Notes: generated from the sequence alone by a model not told the origin. DNA of 64,000 nucleotides from JAPLMI01 sp043798375 (GCA_043798375.1 JAZDOS010000029.1:62001-126000); one strand, 5' to 3'; positions 6,558 through 16,246 are shown, numbered from the stretch's first letter. Numbers and translations: made by a program.

Positions 6558-8192
6558 ATGTTCAGCGAACCGGTAGTGGGAGAAAAGTTTTTCGGAAGAG
6601 AAGAGGTGCTCGAGCTTTTAAATAAGCGCGTATCGGCCCTTAAAGAAGGCTACAGGCAGAACGTCGCCCTGACAGGCCCGAGCCTTGCCGGAAAATCCTC
6701 GATAATACTTCACTTCCTGCGCACAGTCAAGGAAGAGGGGTTCATACCTATATATGTCGAGGTGGTTAAGGAAGATTTCAGGTCGTTTGCCGATAAGTTC
6801 ATCGCAACCCTTTTATACAATGCGCTCCACAGGCTGGGCGAGGAATCGGATGTCGACATGGAGATGCTTATCGACAAGGCCGGTAAGGCGCTTCCCAGGA
6901 CCGCCCATGCGATAAAGCAGGTAAACACGTCGATGGACCGCGGCGAATTCGACGAGGCATACATCGGGCTTCTCGCCCTGACGTCGGTCCTGAAAAATGA
7001 AGCCGGTTACTCATGCGTGGTGATCCTGGACGAATTCGACAACCTAGAGGCGCTCGGCATAAAGAACCCGTTCCTGGGCTTCGGCAAAGTGATAATGGTC
7101 CAGAAGGATACGATGTATATCGTTTCCAGCTCCAGGAACGAGGCGATAAAGAAGATAATATCGGAAAAGCTCTCGCTCCTGTTCGGCAATTTCGAGGTGG
7201 TAAAGGTCCGGAACTTCGATCTTGTCACATCGCGCCAATTTCTGGATATACGATTTGCCGGCTTCGAGATCAACGATTCCCTGAAGAAATTCTTCATAGC
7301 TTTTACCGACGGCAATCCTTTCTACCTCGACAGATTATCGGCCCGGGCCAGGGAGTTCTCCGCCGAAAAATTGTCGGGTGTCATTGAACCGGATTCTGTC
7401 GCGGATGCCATGCTGGAGCTAGTCTATAACGCGAACGGCCTTATCCATCAATATCTGTTTAATTATCTATTAAGCCTGCTGGACACAAAAACAAGGGACA
7501 GCCACATGTCCATTCTCATATCTATAGCTGACGGCCGGAACAAGCGCACCGATATAGCGCGCGCGATAAAGACTAAACAGGCTGAGGTTGCCAAGGGCCT
7601 TTTACGCCTTTCGGAGCTGGGGCTCGTATCGAAGAACGGCGTATTCTACGAGATCGACGATGTGATGCTGGCGTTCTGGCTTAAACATGTCTACGAGCGA
7701 AGAAGGCAGCTTCTTGTTGACGGGACATTCGACAGATTGGCCTTATTCTCCCGGGAGATAAGGTCTTACATCTCGGCGTTCGAGGAAGAGTCCCGCGAAA
7801 AGACTCCCTCGGCAAGGCTCGCCGAGCTTTTCAACGCGTTCTCCAATGAACTCGTTTCCATCGAGTCAAAGAATATCAGGCTTCCTCACTTCACAAAGGT
7901 AGAGGTGAAGAATACGGCCGATTCGAAGGAGATCCTGGCGGCGTCATTCCGCGGCAATTTTTGGATAGTTCAGGCTTTTGAATCCTACGCGGCCGAAAGC
8001 GACGTCATAGGTTATATTAAGAATACAAAGGGGATAGTCGAAAAAATATCCAATAAAATCATAGTGCCGTTAAGGGGCATCGATGAAAACGCGAAACTGC
8101 TCGCCAAGGAACTCAAGATATCGATCTGGGACGCCTCTACGGTAAACAGGCTGTTCGGTTACTATAACAAGAAAAGGATGATCACCCTTTAG
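6558..8192 (+). CDS. P-loop ATPase with winged helix (archaeal-ATPase/COG1672-like)
   Basis: 544 residues. I start at ATG 6558 because GAGGGA lies 5 nt before it; the TTG at 6546 would place that ribosome site inside the gene. Walker A is GPSLAGKSS (residues 40-48) and Walker B is VVILDEFD (~154-161), followed by SSSRNEAIKK sensor-like residues and a C-terminal winged helix (RTDIARAIKTKQAEVAKGLLRLSELGLV). This is the layout of the STAND-like archaeal ATPase family. Target unknown. Its stop is immediately followed by the phosphoesterase ATG. Confidence 0.8.
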   Translation: MFSEPVVGEKFFGREEVLELLNKRVSALKEGYRQNVALTGPSLAGKSSIILHFLRTVKEEGFIPIYVEVVKEDFRSFADKFIATLLYNALHRLGEESDVDMEMLIDKAGKALPRTAHAIKQVNTSMDRGEFDEAYIGLLALTSVLKNEAGYSCVVILDEFDNLEALGIKNPFLGFGKVIMVQKDTMYIVSSSRNEAIKKIISEKLSLLFGNFEVVKVRNFDLVTSRQFLDIRFAGFEINDSLKKFFIAFTDGNPFYLDRLSARAREFSAEKLSGVIEPDSVADAMLELVYNANGLIHQYLFNYLLSLLDTKTRDSHMSILISIADGRNKRTDIARAIKTKQAEVAKGLLRLSELGLVSKNGVFYEIDDVMLAFWLKHVYERRRQLLVDGTFDRLALFSREIRSYISAFEEESREKTPSARLAELFNAFSNELVSIESKNIRLPHFTKVEVKNTADSKEILAASFRGNFWIVQAFESYAAESDVIGYIKNTKGIVEKISNKIIVPLRGIDENAKLLAKELKISIWDASTVNRLFGYYNKKRMITL

Positions 8193-8675
8193 ATGAAGAT
8201 CCTGGTCCTGTCAGATACCCATATCCCCAGGTCCTCGCACGACCTCCCTATGGAGGTCTACGACGCGATCGAGGGCGTCGACATGATTTTACATGCCGGC
8301 GATTTTGTGGAAAAAGATGTGCTCGATAAACTGAAAGCCTTAAGGCCCACAACCGCTGTTTACGGAAATATGGACGCAAACACGCTCCACAACGTCCTCA
8401 ACCAGAAAGAGGTCGTCGAAGTCGGCAACTTCAAGATCGGCCTCATACACGGCTATGGCGCCTCGGCGAACATTATCGATACCGTAAAATCCGAGTTTAA
8501 AGACGTGGATGCGATAATCTTCGGCCATTCGCACGCGCCGGTCAACATTAAGAAAGACGGCATCCTGTTTTTTAACCCGGGCAGCCCGACCGATAAGGTA
8601 TTCGCCAATGCCAATTCTTACGGTATTTTAGAGGTTACGGACAAAAAGATAGAAGGGCATATAATAACTATATGA
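8193..8675 (+). CDS. YfcE/MJ0936-type metallophosphoesterase
   Basis: 160 residues. All motifs of the small calcineurin-like phosphodiesterases are visible: D8-x-H10 (LSDTH), GD at 36-37 (HAGDF), YGNMD near 60, a single H in IHGYG, and FGHSHAP with two metal-binding histidines. It likely hydrolyses phosphodiesters or cyclic nucleotides using Mn2+ or similar. It abuts the ATPase gene (0 bp) and overlaps the next gene by 4 bp (ATGA), so the three are one transcription unit. Confidence 0.9.
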   Translation: MKILVLSDTHIPRSSHDLPMEVYDAIEGVDMILHAGDFVEKDVLDKLKALRPTTAVYGNMDANTLHNVLNQKEVVEVGNFKIGLIHGYGASANIIDTVKSEFKDVDAIIFGHSHAPVNIKKDGILFFNPGSPTDKVFANANSYGILEVTDKKIEGHIITI

Positions 8676-9496
8676 GAGATATACCGGTAATCAAAGTCGA
8701 GGGCCTTACGCTCCCTGAAGCATGGGAGAAGGCGGTCCTTGCCGTCTGGAAGGACGGACTGGACATAAAAACGGAATACGACAAGAAAGGCGATCCGTTA
8801 AGTAAGGATTGCACGATGATCATGGTCGTTAACGAGCCGATGAAAGAGCCGCGCATACACAGGGCTTTCCCCGGCGGGCTGGAGGACCTTGAGGTATACC
8901 GCCAGGAGGTAGTGCTCGGCATACACGACCATTGGATAAAGCCTGAAGAAGGAAAATGGACTTATACATATCACCAGAGAATGACAAATTACGATATGGA
9001 AGGTGAGTCGATAGACCAGATCGATTATATCATTAAAAAACTTGCCCAAACACCGTATTCCCGCCGCGCTCAGGGTATAACCTGGAATCCGAAGTCGGAC
9101 CCTGCTACAGACGACCCTCCGTGCCTGCAGAGGATCTGGGCCAGGCTCGTAAGGCTGGGTGAAGACAAATACACGCTCGACATAAATACGCACTGGCGTT
9201 CGCGCGACGCTTACAAAGCGAGTTTTATGAACATATTCGCGCTTACAGACCTGCAGAGGGTCATGGCGGAAAAAATTTCAAAGCTTGGCGGCTTCGAGGT
9301 TGCGGTAGGCCGTTACGTCGATATCAGCGATAGCTTCCATATATACGGCAGCTATCACGAGGAGTTCAAAAATTTCCTGAAGATGGTAAAGGACAGGTCA
9401 TTCGAGGAGAGGACATGGCCTACGGATTTTGCCAGGCCGTTCTTCGAAGACGCGATATTAAAGATACAAAATGAACGAGGCAATAATGTCAAATGA
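8672..9496 (+). CDS. Thymidylate synthase-like protein (archaeal-type ThyA superfamily)
   Basis: 274 residues. The catalytic cysteine is C151 in DDPPCLQRIW, preceded by YSRRAQGITWNP (phosphate-binding arginines). The later NIFALTDLQ and DSFHIYGSYHEE segments match the Asn and His/Tyr that hold dUMP in ThyA. Overall sequence is far from canonical bacterial ThyA and closer to the short archaeal form; methylation of dUMP or of another pyrimidine nucleotide is expected. The final residues NNVK and stop are read from a TGTCAAATGAC repeat. Confidence 0.75.
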   Translation: MRDIPVIKVEGLTLPEAWEKAVLAVWKDGLDIKTEYDKKGDPLSKDCTMIMVVNEPMKEPRIHRAFPGGLEDLEVYRQEVVLGIHDHWIKPEEGKWTYTYHQRMTNYDMEGESIDQIDYIIKKLAQTPYSRRAQGITWNPKSDPATDDPPCLQRIWARLVRLGEDKYTLDINTHWRSRDAYKASFMNIFALTDLQRVMAEKISKLGGFEVAVGRYVDISDSFHIYGSYHEEFKNFLKMVKDRSFEERTWPTDFARPFFEDAILKIQNERGNNVK

Positions 9497-9565
9497 CAAA
9501 ATCCAAATGACAAATAAAATTTATGATTCGTTTGACATTTGAGCTTTGACATTTGTCATTGACCA
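9491..9565. repeat. Cluster of short TGTCAAATGAC-like inverted repeats
   Basis: Between the ThyA-like and HIT genes the words CAAATGAC/GTCATTTG and TTTGACATTTG recur at least five times in both orientations. The first copy contains the stop codon of the upstream gene; the last ends at the AGGAGG ribosome site of the HIT gene. Confidence 0.65.
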
Positions 9566-9575
9566 GGAGGTATAC

Positions 9576-10085
9576 GTGAATAAACTATGGGCGCCGTGGA
9601 GGAGCAAATACATTTACATGAGAAAGCGCAAGAGTTGCATATTCTGCGGGAGGCCTCACGGATCCGCCGGCGACAAGAAAAAACATATAATCTGCCGCGC
9701 AAAACACTCGTTCGCCATGCTCAACCTCTATCCTTACAATAACGGCCATGTCATGGTGGCGCCCTGCAGGCACGTAAAGAGCCTCGAGCAGCTCTCCGAC
9801 GTCGAACTGCTCGACGTCTTCAGGCTGCTGAACAGGATAAAATCGCTCATCGATAAAAAGTTAAAGCCTCACGGCTACAATATAGGGATAAATCTCGGCA
9901 GGGTCGGCGGCGCCGGCGTTGCGGGACATGTCCACATCCACATAGTGCCGAGGTGGGCGGGCGATACGAATTTCATGCCGATCACCGCGGACACGAAGGT
10001 CATCTCGGAATCATTGGCGGCGATGTACAAACTGTTGAAGGTAAACCCCGTTAGAAAGGACGGGCTTTCTAACGGGGTGAAATAA
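9576..10085 (+). CDS. HIT-family nucleotide hydrolase/phosphorylase with repeat-derived tail
   Basis: 169 residues from GTG 9576, chosen because AGGAGG (9565-9570) lies 5 nt upstream. The N-terminus VNKLWAPWRSKYI and CIFC zinc pair fit the Ap4A-phosphorylase-like HIT branch; the histidine triad is HVHIHIV (H118, H120, H122). It should cleave dinucleoside polyphosphates or nucleotidyl-amines. The C-terminal NPVRKDGLSNGVK is the translation of the hairpin repeat at 10046-10077 and is not part of the HIT fold. The stop overlaps the next ATG (TAATG). Confidence 0.88.
   Translation: MNKLWAPWRSKYIYMRKRKSCIFCGRPHGSAGDKKKHIICRAKHSFAMLNLYPYNNGHVMVAPCRHVKSLEQLSDVELLDVFRLLNRIKSLIDKKLKPHGYNIGINLGRVGGAGVAGHVHIHIVPRWAGDTNFMPITADTKVISESLAAMYKLLKVNPVRKDGLSNGVK
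10046..10077. repeat. CCCCGTTAGAAAG hairpin, translated short-loop form
   Basis: A perfect 13-bp stem (10046-10058 with 10065-10077) with a 6-nt loop lies in frame within the end of the HIT gene, 7 bp before the dGTPase ATG. Confidence 0.9.
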
Positions 10086-11236
10086 TGCTGAAACGAAAAG
10101 ACCTGGAAAAAAAAGAGGAGATCCTGGCGCCTTACGCCCAGAAGTCTAAATTCACCAAAGGCCGCTGCCACAAAGAAGAGGAGCATGGCTACAGGTCATG
10201 CTACCAGCGCGATAAAGACAGGATCATATATTCGACCGCCTTCCGCCGGCTCGAATATAAGACCCAGGTTTTCGTCAACCATGAAGGGGATTACTACCGC
10301 ACGAGGCTCACCCACACGCTGGAAGTTTCGCAGATAGCGAAGTCGATAGCCAGGGCTCTCGGGCTCAATGAGGACCTGGTAGAAGCGATAAGCCTCGCTC
10401 ATGACCTCGGCCATACGCCATTCGGCCATTCGGGCGAGGACGCCCTCCATGAGTTGATGCGGGAACACGACGGGTTCGATCATAATACGCAAGGCTTAAG
10501 GGTCGTCGATTTCCTGGAACAGCGCTATCCCGATTTTCCCGGCTTAAACCTGACCTATGAGGTCAGGGAAGGTATAATAAAACATTCGACGCCGTTCGAC
10601 CGGCCGAGGCCGGCGATCCCGTTCGAGTCAAAAGGCTCACCGCTTCTCGAGATCCAGGCGGTCGATATTGCCGACGAGATAGCTTACGATAACCACGACC
10701 TTGATGACGGGATAACGAGCGGCCTTATCAAAGAGGACGATTTAAGGGAAGTGCGGCTCTGGTCGGAGAGGGAGAGGGAGATAAGGAAGCTCTATCCGCG
10801 CATAAAGGGAGAAGTGAAGAAATACCAGATCATCCGGTCTCTCATCAATTGCCAGGTCACTAACGTGATCAACAATACCGAAGAGAAACTCAAGAGGCTC
10901 AAGATCAAGAATACATCTAGTGTAATAAAGACCCCTGAAAGGATCGTAACGGTTTCAAAGGATATGCAGCTCTTGAGATCGCCGATGAGGGAATTCCTCA
11001 CGGAAAACCTATATCAGCATTACAGGGTCGTGCGGATGTCGAATAAGGCTTATCGGTTCATAACGAGCCTCTTCAACATCTACCTGGATAAGCCGGAGCA
11101 GCTGCCGCCGACGACCCTGGGCCGCCTCAAAAAAGAAGAGCCTCATCGCGTCATCTGTGATTACATCGCCGGCATGACCGACCGCTACGCGCTCGACGAA
11201 TACAAGAAGTTCTTCGAACCATATGAGAGGGTGTAG
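10085..11236 (+). CDS. dgt: Deoxyguanosinetriphosphate triphosphohydrolase-like HD protein
   Basis: 383 residues. The family start (RCHKEEEHGYRSCYQRDKDRIIYSTAFRRLEYKTQVF) is followed by the metal site: H of RLTHTLEV, H106-D107 in SLAHDLGHTPFGHSGE, and D of IADEIAYDNHDLDD. It hydrolyses dNTPs to deoxynucleosides and triphosphate and limits the dNTP pool. It is translationally coupled to the HIT gene through TAATG. The family often carries this annotation without tested dGTP specificity. Confidence 0.92.
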   Translation: MLKRKDLEKKEEILAPYAQKSKFTKGRCHKEEEHGYRSCYQRDKDRIIYSTAFRRLEYKTQVFVNHEGDYYRTRLTHTLEVSQIAKSIARALGLNEDLVEAISLAHDLGHTPFGHSGEDALHELMREHDGFDHNTQGLRVVDFLEQRYPDFPGLNLTYEVREGIIKHSTPFDRPRPAIPFESKGSPLLEIQAVDIADEIAYDNHDLDDGITSGLIKEDDLREVRLWSEREREIRKLYPRIKGEVKKYQIIRSLINCQVTNVINNTEEKLKRLKIKNTSSVIKTPERIVTVSKDMQLLRSPMREFLTENLYQHYRVVRMSNKAYRFITSLFNIYLDKPEQLPPTTLGRLKKEEPHRVICDYIAGMTDRYALDEYKKFFEPYERV

Positions 11237-11245
11237 AGGACGCTA

Positions 11246-11274
11246 TTGACAGAAACGACTATTGGCTTTATAAT
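11246..11274 (+). promoter_or_regulatory. Exact consensus sigma70 promoter
   Basis: TTGACA (11246-11251), a 17-bp spacer and TATAAT (11269-11274) match the consensus at every position. The ATG at 11286 is only 11 bp after the -10 box, so the leader is at most a few nucleotides. Confidence 0.85.
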
Positions 11275-11285
11275 CATAATAAAGC

Positions 11286-12803
11286 ATGGAAAAGACAAGA
11301 AATAATAATATCTACCAGAAGGAACTCTTCGACAGGCTGAAAAAGTCGATAAGCCTGAGGAAGGAAGAAGAATGTATCGGCTGTATGATACATCCGGCCG
11401 CCTGGTGGATAATCGAAAAACCAAATCCGAATATACGGGAACTGGAAAAGGTAATCTCCGCAATCTGCCCCTATCACAAGAAACATCCTGCAGGCAAACA
11501 GAAGATATGCATCAAAGCGATCTTCGAAGTAATAAAAAGGGCCGCCCAAGCCAAGGCGCTTGCCGGGTTCGATTGCATTGAAGGCCTACACGGCTTCGCG
11601 TATCCTATCGCGCAGGGCGACAGGATCTACGGCTATTTAGGGACGTGTTACAGAAAAAAGGATATCTCGCCGCAGATGCTGGATGTCTTCTCGGCCTTTA
11701 CCGATACAATCGTCCGCGAAATTCAGAAAGAGCTTGAGCTGTCCAAGCTGTATGAAACGATAAGGCCCCGCGCCATAGCCCTGTCGACGGTTCACACCGT
11801 CCACAGGCTGATAAGCTCGACCCTTGATCTCGCCGAACTCCTGCCCCGCATAGCAAGGCTGTCATTGCAGATAATGCGCGCCAACAGATGTTCGATAAAG
11901 CTTATGGATTCGAAACGCAGGATCCTTCTGCCGAAGGCGACCGTCGACCTGAGAACAAAGAATGTCCGGATGAAGAAGGTCAAGGTCGGTAAATACTCTC
12001 CGGGTAAAGCGGTAAAGTATGGAAGGCCTGTAAGGGGCCGCGACTTCCTCGCGGTTCCGCTGATAGATGAAGACGTCATCGGCGTAATCACTATTTACGA
12101 CAAGATCGATAAAAAACCGTTCAGCTCGTTCGACCAGGAGATAATGTCCACCATGGCGGAACAGGCGGTAATAGCAATCAAGAACGCGCAGCTTTACAAG
12201 GAGCAGGAAAAACTGATGATGGGAAGCATCAAGTCACTTGCTAAGGTCCTCGATACCCGCGCTCCGGGCACCTATGTCCCCAGGGCGTCTTTTCTTAAGA
12301 TAGCCCTCGCGATGGGTACTGAGATGCGGCTGGATACCGAAAGCATAAAGAGCCTCGAATACGCCGCTATACTCCATGACGCGGGCGAGATAATCGTGCC
12401 TTATGAAGTCCTGACCAAGCCTTCGAAATTGACAGGTAAGGAATACGAGAAGATAAAAGAGCACCCGATGGCCGGTGTAGAACTCATAAAGCATATGAAG
12501 GCCCTAAAAACGGTTAACCCCATAATACTGTATCACCATGAAAACTATGATGGGTCGGGATATCCCAAAGGGCTTAAGAAGGAGCAGATACCGATCGGCG
12601 CCAGAATCATGGCCGTTGTGAGCGCGTTCGAAGCCATGACGACAAAGAGGCCATACCGGTCAATAAAGAATATCGATGAAGCCGTGGAAGAGATTAAGAA
12701 GAATTCCGGAACGCAGTTCGACCCCAAGGTCGTGAATGTCTTTCTAAAGGTAATTTACAGAAAAGACGTGCGGCAGGCGCTGGAGGGGAAGCTCTATGGA
12801 TAA
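11286..12803 (+). CDS. PocR-like/GAF/HD-GYP signalling protein
   Basis: 505 residues in three parts. Residues ~15-135 resemble a PocR ligand-binding domain (CPYHKKHPAGKQKIC... GLHGFAYPIAQGDRIYGYLGTC). Residues ~160-300 are a GAF domain. Residues ~310-480 are HD-GYP, with H364-D365 (LHDAGE), HHENYDGSGYPKGL (GYP at 425-427) and ISAFEAMTTKRPYR. The usual first metal histidine (HSxR) is replaced (TYVPRAS), so c-di-GMP phosphodiesterase activity is doubtful. It has its own consensus promoter and overlaps the next small gene by 8 bp. Confidence 0.82.
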   Translation: MEKTRNNNIYQKELFDRLKKSISLRKEEECIGCMIHPAAWWIIEKPNPNIRELEKVISAICPYHKKHPAGKQKICIKAIFEVIKRAAQAKALAGFDCIEGLHGFAYPIAQGDRIYGYLGTCYRKKDISPQMLDVFSAFTDTIVREIQKELELSKLYETIRPRAIALSTVHTVHRLISSTLDLAELLPRIARLSLQIMRANRCSIKLMDSKRRILLPKATVDLRTKNVRMKKVKVGKYSPGKAVKYGRPVRGRDFLAVPLIDEDVIGVITIYDKIDKKPFSSFDQEIMSTMAEQAVIAIKNAQLYKEQEKLMMGSIKSLAKVLDTRAPGTYVPRASFLKIALAMGTEMRLDTESIKSLEYAAILHDAGEIIVPYEVLTKPSKLTGKEYEKIKEHPMAGVELIKHMKALKTVNPIILYHHENYDGSGYPKGLKKEQIPIGARIMAVVSAFEAMTTKRPYRSIKNIDEAVEEIKKNSGTQFDPKVVNVFLKVIYRKDVRQALEGKLYG

Positions 12804-13062
12804 GCTGTTTAAGTCCGAGATCCATCTTAAGATAATAAAATTTTTCCATGAAAACCAGGCTTCGATCGATACACCGCGGGGAGTAGCGACATGGATCGGT
12901 GAGGATAGAACCAAAGCGCAAAATGCCCTCGAGGACCTCGTTAAGGCAAAGATACTTATAGCCCACCGCGCCACATCGACGACCGGCTACGGCTATACCA
13001 GCGACGAGAAGCTCATATCCAGGATAAAAAAATATCTTAAGAAGAGCGAGCCCGCCTCTTAA
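12796..13062 (+). CDS. Small winged-helix DNA-binding protein
   Basis: 88 residues. SEIHLKIIKFFHENQASIDTPRGVATWIGEDRTKAQNALEDLVKAKILIAHRATSTTGYGYT has the helix-turn-helix-wing pattern of MarR/ArsR-like regulators, with the final hairpin as wing. It overlaps the HD-GYP gene by 8 bp and so is its probable output or partner. No effector domain or cysteines. Confidence 0.7.
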   Translation: MDKLFKSEIHLKIIKFFHENQASIDTPRGVATWIGEDRTKAQNALEDLVKAKILIAHRATSTTGYGYTSDEKLISRIKKYLKKSEPAS

Positions 13063-13066
13063 ACAT

Positions 13067-13142
13067 TCAACCCCTCGGCGCGCTTCGGATTGAAAACAGA
13101 AGCTTGCTCGGGGTTGACCCTGAGCGCCGTCGAATGGGTCAA
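13067..13142. repeat. Chained short hairpins before the helicase gene
   Basis: TCAACCCC (13067-13074) pairs with GGGGTTGA (13110-13117); TTGACCC (13114-13120) pairs with GGGTCAA (13136-13142). The shared bases make the two stems alternatives. The words resemble the CTCGGGG repeat debris at 27.66 kb. Confidence 0.5.
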
Positions 13143-13159
13143 GACCCTTGTAAAAACAG

Positions 13160-16100
13160 ATGAAAGATTACCTGAAGTTCTACAATGAATTGAACCCCCC
13201 TCAGAAAGAGGTCGTTGACCGGACAGAAGGCCCTCTCCTTGTCCTTGCAGGCCCCGGCACGGGCAAGACGCTTGTCTTATCGGTAAGGGCGGGCTCTATA
13301 CTGAAGAAGAAGGATATTCGGCCCGACAACATCCTCATACTCACCTATACCAATTCCGCCGCCAAGGCGATGAAGGAGAGGCTTTCCGAGGTCATAGGCC
13401 TCGAGGGATACGAGGTGGAAGTAGGCACTTTTCATAGTTTCGCGAACTCCATAATACAGGAATCCGAAGAGGCGGCCGTATATATCGGGGACAAGGTCCA
13501 GATGGACGACGTCGAGAGGATGAGGGTGATCGAATACATTCTCGACAATACCGGGGGGCTCGACGAAATACGCCCTTTTAGGGCGCCTTACACATACCTT
13601 AAAGAGATATTACAGAGGATCGGCGACCTGAAAAAAGATGGACTCTCGCCTCAGGATTTCGAAAATTATTTAAAGGGCCCGAAGAGCCAATACAGGTCCC
13701 TGGAGGATAAATACAAAAACCGCCTTGAGAGGCTCGCGGCCGTATATAAGAGGTACGAGGAGCTTAAAGAGGGGAAAAATAAGGATGTCTTCGATGAACG
13801 CGGGCGATATGATTTCGACGACATGATCCTGTTCGCCATAGAAGTATTAAGGAAAGAGGGGGCTGTAAAGAAAGAGTACCGGGACCAATACAGGTACGTG
13901 ATGGTGGACGAGTTCCAGGACACGAACGGCGCGCAGGCCGAATTACTCTTCGAGCTTTTGGATTACAAGAATCCCAACCTTCTTTGCGTAGGCGACGACG
14001 ACCAGTCGATATACCGTTTTCAGGGCGCGAGCGCCGGGAATTTTAAACTTTTCTCCAAAAAATTTCCCCTGGAAACAATTTACCTTAAACACAACTACCG
14101 CTCCGCGAAAGAGCTGATAGACGTCTCTTCCAGGATAATTTGCATGATCCCGGCAAAAGAGAGGATGCCGGGGAAGACGCTGGAGGCCGCGCGCGACTAC
14201 CGCGACAAGGAAATAACGTTCAGGGAATTTACGACCGAGGAAGAGGAGCTTATCTATATCGTCGACAAGGTTAAAGAGCTGAAGGATACGATTGCGCAAG
14301 ACTTAACCCTGGCCGAAGAGGAGCGTAAACATCCTTACAACAATATTGCCGTATTGGTAAGAAAAAGAAACGACATCCTGAAGATAATCGACGCCTTTTT
14401 GCAGGCGGGGATCCCGTACGCTACCGACGGCAAAGAAGATATCAGCGGCGAGAAACGGGTGAAACAGCTTCTCGACGTCCTGGATCTCGCGCACATAGAC
14501 CCCGCCGAACACGAGGCGAAGGATCTGGCGCTCTACAAGGTCCTCGCGGCCGATTATCTCGAAATACCGCACGTCGACGTTTTGAGGTTCTTAAGCTATG
14601 CCAATACTGCCAGGAAGAACGGCGGCCGCTCGACTGTGCTGGAGGAGTTCTTAAGCTATTTCCAAAAGGCAAAATCGGAAATTAAATTTGAGGCGCCCGA
14701 AAAGATGCGGCGCGCCGCGTCTATGATAGGGGGGCTTCTCCAGGACGCAAGGACGAGGAGCGTTCATTCTATATTGATGGAATTTATAAAGGACGCGGGC
14801 GTATTCAAATTCATAATCAAGTCCTATGACAAAAACGAGATCCTTAAGATAAGGGAACTCCGCTCACTCACCTCATTTGTAAATATGGTCAAGGCAGGCG
14901 ATATGGCAAAACCCGGTATGCGCCTTGACGATTTTTCACTCGACCTTAAGACGCGTAAAGACCACGGCCTTCCGATACAGGGCTCCTTAGTCACTATGAC
15001 GCAGGAGGGCGTCAGGATCTACACGGCCCACGGCTCCAAGGGCCTCGAATTCCAAACAGTGCTGATCCCTTTCTGCCTTCACAACAAGAACTGGCCGGCG
15101 CGGCCGATTCCAGACAAGATCCGGCTGCCATTCGACCTTTTCAAAACGAGGCAGGATCACCAGGAGAAAGAGGCGCTAAAAGAGCTTGCCCTCCACGATG
15201 AGACGAGGCTTTTCTATGTCGCGGCAACGAGGGCCAAGTCGAACCTCATATTCACCTCAAGCCCTACGGAGGGCTCCGTCTCAAGCCTGTACCTGAACGA
15301 ACTCGACATCCACAAGGATTCGCCGGAATACGCGAGCGAGGAAGAGCTGATTTCGAAATCGATCGAACTAACAGACTTAAACGATCCGTTTATAGGGACA
15401 GAGGAGGTTCTGAAAGATATGGTGGACTCTCTTACCCTGAATCCGACAAGGCTCAATACCTACATCACATGCAGAAGAAAATTTCTGTATAACGACGCCC
15501 TGAAATTGCCTGGCGCTAAAAAGAAGAGCCTCGTATTCGGTAACTCGGTGCATAAAGCTCTCGAAGAAACGTATAGAGAGTTTATGAAGACGAAAAAATT
15601 CCCGATTTTCAAGTTCTTCAAAAACTCTTTTGCGAAAGAGTTGAGGTTTCAGGGCCCGGACAGGGCAATAGAGAGAGATTGCCTTAACAAGGCCGAGACG
15701 CTTAAAGACTGGTTCCGGATGCTTGCCGCGAATCCGGTCATGCCCATAGGCCTTGAGAGGAAACTGGTCATAACGGTCGGCGATAACATCATCTTCACCG
15801 GCAAATACGACAAGGTTGAGTGGGAAAACGAGAAGAAGGGCCTTGTGAGGATAGTTGATTACAAAACGGGAAAACCCGACGATCACCTGAAGGATATCGA
15901 CAGAGTGCCCGATATACAAAATCCCGATTGCGACGGATATTTAAGGCAGCTCGTCTGTTATAAGCTTTTATTCGAAAAAGACAGGAAGGAATCGAAGGCG
16001 AGGCGTGTAAGTCAGGGCGTTCTTGTCTTCACCGAACCCGTCAATGCGGATATCAGAAAACTGGGCTACAAGAAAGGCCAGTATGTAATGAAGTCCGTAA

Positions 16101-16246
16101 AGATAGAGGATGAGATGGTGGCGGCCCTGGAAGAGCTGATTAAAGAAGTTTGGGCGGATATAAAAGCGTTAAGGTTTGAGAAATTACCCGAAAGGGACGT
16201 AGTTTTATGCGGAAGATGCGACTTCAACACATTCTGCTGGGAATAA
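13160..16246 (+). CDS. UvrD/Rep-type helicase fused to a PD-(D/E)XK nuclease
   Basis: 1028 residues. The superfamily 1 helicase part has Walker A AGPGTGKT (residues 30-37), motif II VDEFQDTN and motif III GDDDQSIYRFQGAS, with YVAATRAKSNLIFT as motif VI. The C-terminal ~280 residues hold a RecB-like nuclease: C in TCRRKFLY, GNSVHKALE, VDYKTGK, and a final GRCDFNTFC that with the first Cys fits an AddB-type Fe-S cluster. It is a single-chain helicase-nuclease for double-strand-break processing. The next gene begins 40 bp before its stop. Confidence 0.9.
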   Translation: MKDYLKFYNELNPPQKEVVDRTEGPLLVLAGPGTGKTLVLSVRAGSILKKKDIRPDNILILTYTNSAAKAMKERLSEVIGLEGYEVEVGTFHSFANSIIQESEEAAVYIGDKVQMDDVERMRVIEYILDNTGGLDEIRPFRAPYTYLKEILQRIGDLKKDGLSPQDFENYLKGPKSQYRSLEDKYKNRLERLAAVYKRYEELKEGKNKDVFDERGRYDFDDMILFAIEVLRKEGAVKKEYRDQYRYVMVDEFQDTNGAQAELLFELLDYKNPNLLCVGDDDQSIYRFQGASAGNFKLFSKKFPLETIYLKHNYRSAKELIDVSSRIICMIPAKERMPGKTLEAARDYRDKEITFREFTTEEEELIYIVDKVKELKDTIAQDLTLAEEERKHPYNNIAVLVRKRNDILKIIDAFLQAGIPYATDGKEDISGEKRVKQLLDVLDLAHIDPAEHEAKDLALYKVLAADYLEIPHVDVLRFLSYANTARKNGGRSTVLEEFLSYFQKAKSEIKFEAPEKMRRAASMIGGLLQDARTRSVHSILMEFIKDAGVFKFIIKSYDKNEILKIRELRSLTSFVNMVKAGDMAKPGMRLDDFSLDLKTRKDHGLPIQGSLVTMTQEGVRIYTAHGSKGLEFQTVLIPFCLHNKNWPARPIPDKIRLPFDLFKTRQDHQEKEALKELALHDETRLFYVAATRAKSNLIFTSSPTEGSVSSLYLNELDIHKDSPEYASEEELISKSIELTDLNDPFIGTEEVLKDMVDSLTLNPTRLNTYITCRRKFLYNDALKLPGAKKKSLVFGNSVHKALEETYREFMKTKKFPIFKFFKNSFAKELRFQGPDRAIERDCLNKAETLKDWFRMLAANPVMPIGLERKLVITVGDNIIFTGKYDKVEWENEKKGLVRIVDYKTGKPDDHLKDIDRVPDIQNPDCDGYLRQLVCYKLLFEKDRKESKARRVSQGVLVFTEPVNADIRKLGYKKGQYVMKSVKIEDEMVAALEELIKEVWADIKALRFEKLPERDVVLCGRCDFNTFCWE

